From NCBI GenBank assembly GCA_017547995.1, contig JAFYNW010000218.1:1-7669 (forward strand): a DNA stretch of 7,669 bases, given 5' to 3'. Positions 4,744 to 7,669 of the stretch are shown piece by piece. Below the pieces are notes generated by a model. It had not been told where the DNA came from. It worked only from the letters and a program-made list of their open reading frames with translations, and did no database searches. This stretch comes from Clostridia bacterium. Its GTDB lineage: Bacteria; Bacillota; Clostridia; Oscillospirales; Butyricicoccaceae. The first letter of the stretch is position 1; every line of letters begins with the position of its first letter. Made by a program: the position numbers and the translations under genes.

Positions 4744-5622
4744 TTAAATAGTACGCTCAGCCGCTTCAACCACGTGCTTCATAAGAACACTTGTTGTAAC
4801 TGCGCCTACACCGCCCGGTACAGGTGTGATAGCCTCAACGATTGGCTCGACTTCGTCGAAAATAGCGTCGCCTGACATACCGCCAACACCCTTTGCAGTA
4901 ACCTTTTCAGCATCCCAGTTCATGGATACGTCGATTACAACCTGACCTTCGCGTACGTAGTCCTTTGTAAGGCTCTTGAGTACACCGGCCGCAGAAATAA
5001 TGATATCAGCCTCTCTGCACACAGCCGCTGTATCGACAGTCTTTGTATGGCAGATTGTCACAGTTGCGTTCTTCTTCATAAGCATCATAGCCGCTGGCTT
5101 GCCCACAACGAGAGAACGGCCGATAACGACAGCCTTCTTACCCTTGCAGTCGATGCCGTAATGGTCGAGGATTTCCATACAAGCCGCAGGTGTGCATGGC
5201 GCATAGCCGAGGTCATCGCGGTCTTCAAATACACCTGCATTGGAAAGATGAGTCATACAATCGACGTCCTTCTTAGGGTCGAGTCTGTTGCAGATTTCAT
5301 TCTGGTCATTCTTGAGGTGCTTTGGAAGCGGACGGAACATCAATACGCCGTGGATGGAATCGTCAGCATTGACTTCGTCGATAACAGCGAGAACCTGTTC
5401 CTTCGTTGCATCAGCAGGAAGCTCAAACTTCTTGATTTCAACACCCACCTGAGCGCCCTTTGTAACCGCACCCTTTTCATAAGAAAGGTCGGATGGGTCT
5501 GCGCCCACTCTGACAATACCGAGAGTTGGGACAACGCCCTTTTCACGAAGCGCATTTGTGCGTTCAAGAAGACTTGCCACCAAAGCTTCGTTTACTTCTT
5601 TACCAAGTAATCTCTTTGCCAT
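4744..5622 (-). CDS. folD: FolD-family methylene-THF dehydrogenase, cyclohydrolase residues replaced
   Basis: This 292-residue protein is clearly FolD family: VRVGADPSD (37-45), PLPKHL (98-103), DPKKDVD (115-121), nucleotide-binding VIGRSLVVGKP (166-176) and TPVPGGVG (266-273). FolD enzymes oxidise 5,10-methylene-THF with NAD(P) and usually also hydrolyse methenyl-THF to 10-formyl-THF. Compared with human and E. coli enzymes, the active-site Tyr is kept (Tyr48) and so is the Asp (Asp121), but the Lys four residues after Tyr is Ala52 and the Gln before the PLP motif is Phe96, followed by Arg97. In human MTHFD1 these are Lys56 and Gln100, both needed for cyclohydrolase activity. The spacing from Tyr48 to the next conserved Gly is unchanged, so the change is not an alignment gap. 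It is probably a dehydrogenase only, with FchA, encoded 33 bases upstream, doing the hydrolysis. Start: ATG at 5622 after AGGAGG. Confidence 0.93.
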   Translation of the reverse strand: MAKRLLGKEVNEALVASLLERTNALREKGVVPTLGIVRVGADPSDLSYEKGAVTKGAQVGVEIKKFELPADATKEQVLAVIDEVNADDSIHGVLMFRPLPKHLKNDQNEICNRLDPKKDVDCMTHLSNAGVFEDRDDLGYAPCTPAACMEILDHYGIDCKGKKAVVIGRSLVVGKPAAMMLMKKNATVTICHTKTVDTAAVCREADIIISAAGVLKSLTKDYVREGQVVIDVSMNWDAEKVTAKGVGGMSGDAIFDEVEPIVEAITPVPGGVGAVTTSVLMKHVVEAAERTI

Positions 5623-5655
5623 AATTTCCTCCTTATTCTCCTTATCCCCAGATTA

Positions 5656-6276
5656 TTATACACCGAAACCGGATTTAACTGTATTAAAGATTTCATCTGC
5701 CATTTTGCCGTATTTATCAAGCATAGCGAGAGCCTTTGTATTCATTTCTTCGGCAATCTCGCGGCTTTTGAGAGTCTTTGTGTTGATAAACACGTTAAGG
5801 CTTGCCGCCTGAAGGCCTGCCTTGCAGCACACAGCCGCACAGCCTGCATCGGAAACAGCAAGACGGCTGCCCTTTTCGGCAAAAACTGCAATATATTCGA
5901 TAGCCTGACAGCAAAGCTCCATAATCTTCATCGGTGTGGAGCAGGCAACGAGAGTTGCTTCTTCAAGGATTTTTTCGCGGTCAGGGTTGTCCTTTGGGAT
6001 GCCGTAAGCCTTTGCAAGAGGCACGAAATTGATTTCGTCAGCTTCAACCTGGTCGAGCAATTCTTTCTGCAGTGCGTCGCACTTTGCCTTGAGGTCGATG
6101 ATTTCAGCCTCGACAGCGGCATACTTCTTCTTGCCCACTGTGAGTGAGCCTACCATATTGCCGAGCGCTGTGCCGATAGCACCGACGAGCGCCGCCGCAC
6201 CGCCACCGCCTGGGGCAGGAGCATCAGATGCCAGCACTTCAACAAACTTGCGACAGCTTTCCATTGTCATATCCAT
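5656..6276 (-). CDS. fchA: Cyclodeaminase/cyclohydrolase family protein (methenyl-THF cyclohydrolase FchA-like)
   Basis: This 206-residue soluble protein belongs to the family of the C-terminal domain of formiminotransferase-cyclodeaminase and of free-standing clostridial FchA. Signatures are the glycine-rich SDAPAPGGGGAAALVGAIG (17-35), then a long helix of hydrophobic residues with A-L-G-N-M-V, a basic KKKY, and an acidic helical middle (about 60-110). Free-standing members are either 5-formimino-THF cyclodeaminases or methenyl-THF cyclohydrolases. With a folD homologue next and no histidine-degradation gene in view, cyclohydrolase is the better guess. It is the first gene after a good promoter; the ATG at 6276 has AAAAGGAG 9 bases upstream. 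folD follows after 33 bases. Confidence 0.88.
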   Translation of the reverse strand: MDMTMESCRKFVEVLASDAPAPGGGGAAALVGAIGTALGNMVGSLTVGKKKYAAVEAEIIDLKAKCDALQKELLDQVEADEINFVPLAKAYGIPKDNPDREKILEEATLVACSTPMKIMELCCQAIEYIAVFAEKGSRLAVSDAGCAAVCCKAGLQAASLNVFINTKTLKSREIAEEMNTKALAMLDKYGKMADEIFNTVKSGFGV

Positions 6277-6327
6277 AAATAAAGTCTCCTTTTCGTGAGA
6301 TTCATACGTGCATATATTCCTACTATA

Positions 6328-6356
6328 ACTATATCATTTTATTTCCGTTTTTGCAA
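6328..6356 (-). promoter_or_regulatory. Promoter of the fchA-folD-DUF1292-membrane protein operon
   Basis: On the minus strand TTGCAA (6356-6351, 4 of 6) and TATAGT (6333-6328, 5 of 6) are 17 bases apart. The leader to the ATG at 6276 is about 45 bases. The -35 lies only 4 bases from the T-run of the surface-protein terminator, so the two transcription units are tightly packed. Confidence 0.75.
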
Positions 6357-6360
6357 GGCA

Positions 6361-6388
6361 TAAAAATAAGGGACCATACGGCCCCTTA
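6361..6388 (-). terminator. Rho-independent terminator of the SLH surface protein gene
   Basis: TAAGGGGCC and GGTCCCTTA (minus strand, 6388-6380 and 6375-6367) form a 9-bp stem with one G-T wobble and a GTAT loop, followed by TTTTTA (6366-6361). It lies 19 bases after the stop at 6408. Confidence 0.9.
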
Positions 6389-6407
6389 CTTCAATTTTCA
6401 TATTATA

Positions 6408-7669
6408 TTATACACAGAGACGGTAAACGAATGTTACAATCTGACGGTTTGTACATACAGCGTCAGGGCTGAACTTGCCTTCGCCTGTACCATTTGTAAT
6501 GTTTTCAACCACCGCCCATGCTACTGCATCTGCATAGTATGCATTTGGTGCAAGGTCATTGAATGCAGGAGCATTATTTACTGCCGGCTTGCCTTCTGCA
6601 CGGTGGAGGAATGTAACAGCCTGTGCTCTTGTGATAATCATATCAGGAGAGAATGTTGTGCCGTCACCTGTACCGTTTGTGATGCCGTTTTCCCAAGCCC
6701 ACAATACTGCCTTGAAGTATTCTGCGTTTACGTCAACGTCGGAGAATGGAAGTTCTGTTGCCTTTGTTTCCGGCTTGCCTGCTATATTCCAGAGGAACAT
6801 CATAGCCTGAGCACGTGTGCAGTTATTGTCGAGTACGAAATCTGCTGTGATAACGTTGTTGGAAACTGCCCAATCTTCAATTTCCTTATCTGTTGCAGAA
6901 AGCTTGGACTTGATTTCGAACGTCTTTTCAATTTTTCCCTTGTAGTATGCACCAGCGCCTGTGATTGTGATATTTGCTGTGCCAACTTCTACGTTGTTTG
7001 TGCAAGCTACGTTATAATCGAAGCCTTCCTTGAGTGTATATGCGCCGTCCTTGATGGATACTGTTGGAACGACTGCAACACCTGTGTAGATTGCATCGGA
7101 GATTTCAACTGTGATATTTTCAGGGAATTCCACTGCATCAGCAGTAAAGCCTGCGTGTGTTCCGTCGTATTCGATTGTTGCACCGCTGATTGTACCCTGA
7201 TAGTCGATTGTGCCGCCCTTTTCACCGAAAGACCAGTCATACTTGCCTGCTGTTTCGTCGAGCTCGCCTGTAACCTTAACTGTGATGTAGTTCTTTACAC
7301 CTTCTGCCTGAAGGTCCTTGAGAAGTGCGAGTGCCAATGCATCGCCTTCATCGTTGAATGCATAGAACTTATACGTCTTGTCTGGCTGTGCCACGAGAAT
7401 ACCATAGCCGGATGCTGCGCAAGCGTCCATAAGGCAGCACTGTACGGTGTGCTTTACAGGGCCAGCCTGCTTGCAGTTTGCGCAGATGAGTACGCCGTCG
7501 AATTCATTCTTGATTTCGAATGTCTTTTCAATCTTTCCCATATAGTATGCACCAACGCCTGTGATTGTGATATTTGCTGTGCCAACTTCTACGTTGTTTG
7601 TGCAAGCTACGTTATAATCGAAGCCTTCCTTGAGTGTGTAAGCGCCGTCCTTGATGGATACTGTTGGAA
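6408..7669 (-). CDS. Secreted surface protein with Ig-like repeats, a Cys-rich domain and C-terminal SLH motifs (5' end outside window)
   Basis: The frame stays open to the window edge, so 420 C-terminal residues are visible and the start is missing. In order they are: an Ig-like repeat (7669-7509) with DGAYTLKEGFDYNV, TNNVEVGTANITITG and KIEKTFEIK; a cysteine-rich domain (7499-7242) with C-A-N-C, then H-T-V-Q-C-C-L-M-D-A-C and A-S-G-Y-G-I; a beta-rich linker; a second Ig-like repeat (about 7112-6909); and three SLH motifs at about 6899-6771 (degenerate), 6752-6582 and 6569-6411. Motifs 2 and 3 carry the usual WA-x-E-N-I-T-N-G-T-G-x-G-x-F-S-P-D pattern, and motifs 1 and 2 end in T-R-A-Q. SLH motifs anchor proteins to the cell-wall polymer, so this faces outward. 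The ATG at 7541 is internal and not a true start. A terminator follows. Ligand and role are unknown. Confidence 0.9.
   Translation of the reverse strand, partial: PTVSIKDGAYTLKEGFDYNVACTNNVEVGTANITITGVGAYYMGKIEKTFEIKNEFDGVLICANCKQAGPVKHTVQCCLMDACAASGYGILVAQPDKTYKFYAFNDEGDALALALLKDLQAEGVKNYITVKVTGELDETAGKYDWSFGEKGGTIDYQGTISGATIEYDGTHAGFTADAVEFPENITVEISDAIYTGVAVVPTVSIKDGAYTLKEGFDYNVACTNNVEVGTANITITGAGAYYKGKIEKTFEIKSKLSATDKEIEDWAVSNNVITADFVLDNNCTRAQAMMFLWNIAGKPETKATELPFSDVDVNAEYFKAVLWAWENGITNGTGDGTTFSPDMIITRAQAVTFLHRAEGKPAVNNAPAFNDLAPNAYYADAVAWAVVENITNGTGEGKFSPDAVCTNRQIVTFVYRLCV
6909..7069 (-). repeat. Near-identical coding repeat, downstream copy
   Basis: This 161-base block matches 7509-7669 at 154 positions (7 mismatches), including a run of 82 identical bases (6956-7037). 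The two copies are exactly 600 bases, or 200 codons, apart and in frame. It encodes the core of the Ig-like repeat. Confidence 0.95.
7509..7669 (-). repeat. Near-identical coding repeat, upstream copy cut by the window edge
   Basis: This copy pairs with 6909-7069. Since it reaches the last base of the window, the true repeat may be longer and further copies may follow. One of its differences turns a Lys codon into the ATG at 7541. Confidence 0.95.

Noticed and set aside
4476..4769. DUF1292 gene starting at 4769
   Set aside because: It would overlap folD by 26 bases, and the added residues do not belong to the family; AAAGGAG at 4734-4740 points to ATG 4727.
5047..5610. Plus-strand open frame of 187 codons opposite folD
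   Set aside because: It is antisense to conserved folD motifs and has no ribosome site or recognisable domain. The same applies to 1747-2283, opposite psd.
6408..7541. The SLH protein starting at ATG 7541
   Set aside because: The frame is open beyond 7541 to the window edge and encodes another Ig-like repeat; the ATG arose where the other copy has a Lys codon, and no ribosome site or signal peptide precedes it.
1..7669. A defence system, prophage, insertion sequence, CRISPR array or tRNA
   Set aside because: I found no transposase, integrase, nuclease-helicase set, spaced direct repeats or cloverleaf. Apart from the GIY-YIG tail, the genes are housekeeping, transport or surface genes.

Overview
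The window looks like chromosomal DNA of an anaerobic Clostridia-type Bacillota. The evidence is a clostridial-type phosphatidylserine synthase/decarboxylase pair, a DUF1292 protein, an FchA-type cyclohydrolase beside a FolD homologue, a surface protein ending in SLH motifs, strong GGAGG ribosome binding sites, and sigma-A-like promoters with 17-bp spacers. I cannot fix the genus; a gut- or rumen-type Clostridia is a guess. I see no rRNA, tRNA, CRISPR array, transposase or phage gene.

Layout. (1) 1-138 (+) is the 3' end of a GIY-YIG (UPF0213-type) gene. It converges across a two-way terminator on (2) 168-1082 (-), a protein joining an N-terminal four-cysteine TSCPD domain to a class I SAM methyltransferase. 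(3) 1220-1537 (+) is a small coiled-coil protein of unknown function with its own extended -10 promoter. It converges across another two-way terminator on (4) psd (1570-2433, -) and (5) pssA (2414-3124, -, TTG start). These two overlap and make phosphatidylethanolamine from CDP-diacylglycerol and serine. (6) A 285-bp divergent promoter region separates pssA from (7) satP (3410-3970, +), an acetate/succinate transporter with codon choice typical of very high expression. (8) 4011-4110 is a non-coding patch of short repeats and hairpins. (9) A minus-strand operon runs fchA (5656-6276), folD-like (4744-5622), DUF1292 (4476-4727), then a small membrane protein (4165-4443). It starts at a good promoter at 6328-6356 and ends at a hairpin at 4111-4140. 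(10) 6408-7669 (-) is the C-terminal part of a surface protein with Ig-like repeats, a cysteine-rich domain and three SLH motifs, cut by the window edge.

How the genes fit together. pssA-psd is a complete two-step lipid pathway. fchA-folD is a one-carbon (tetrahydrofolate) module. The FolD homologue has lost two residues needed for cyclohydrolase activity in characterised FolD enzymes (Lys to Ala at residue 52, Gln to Phe at residue 96) but keeps the active-site Tyr and Asp. The adjacent FchA is a separate cyclohydrolase candidate, so the two reactions appear split between two proteins. With the TSCPD-methyltransferase fusion, this is the most interesting part of the window. Otherwise the region looks like ordinary core genome, with no sign of a defence or mobile system.
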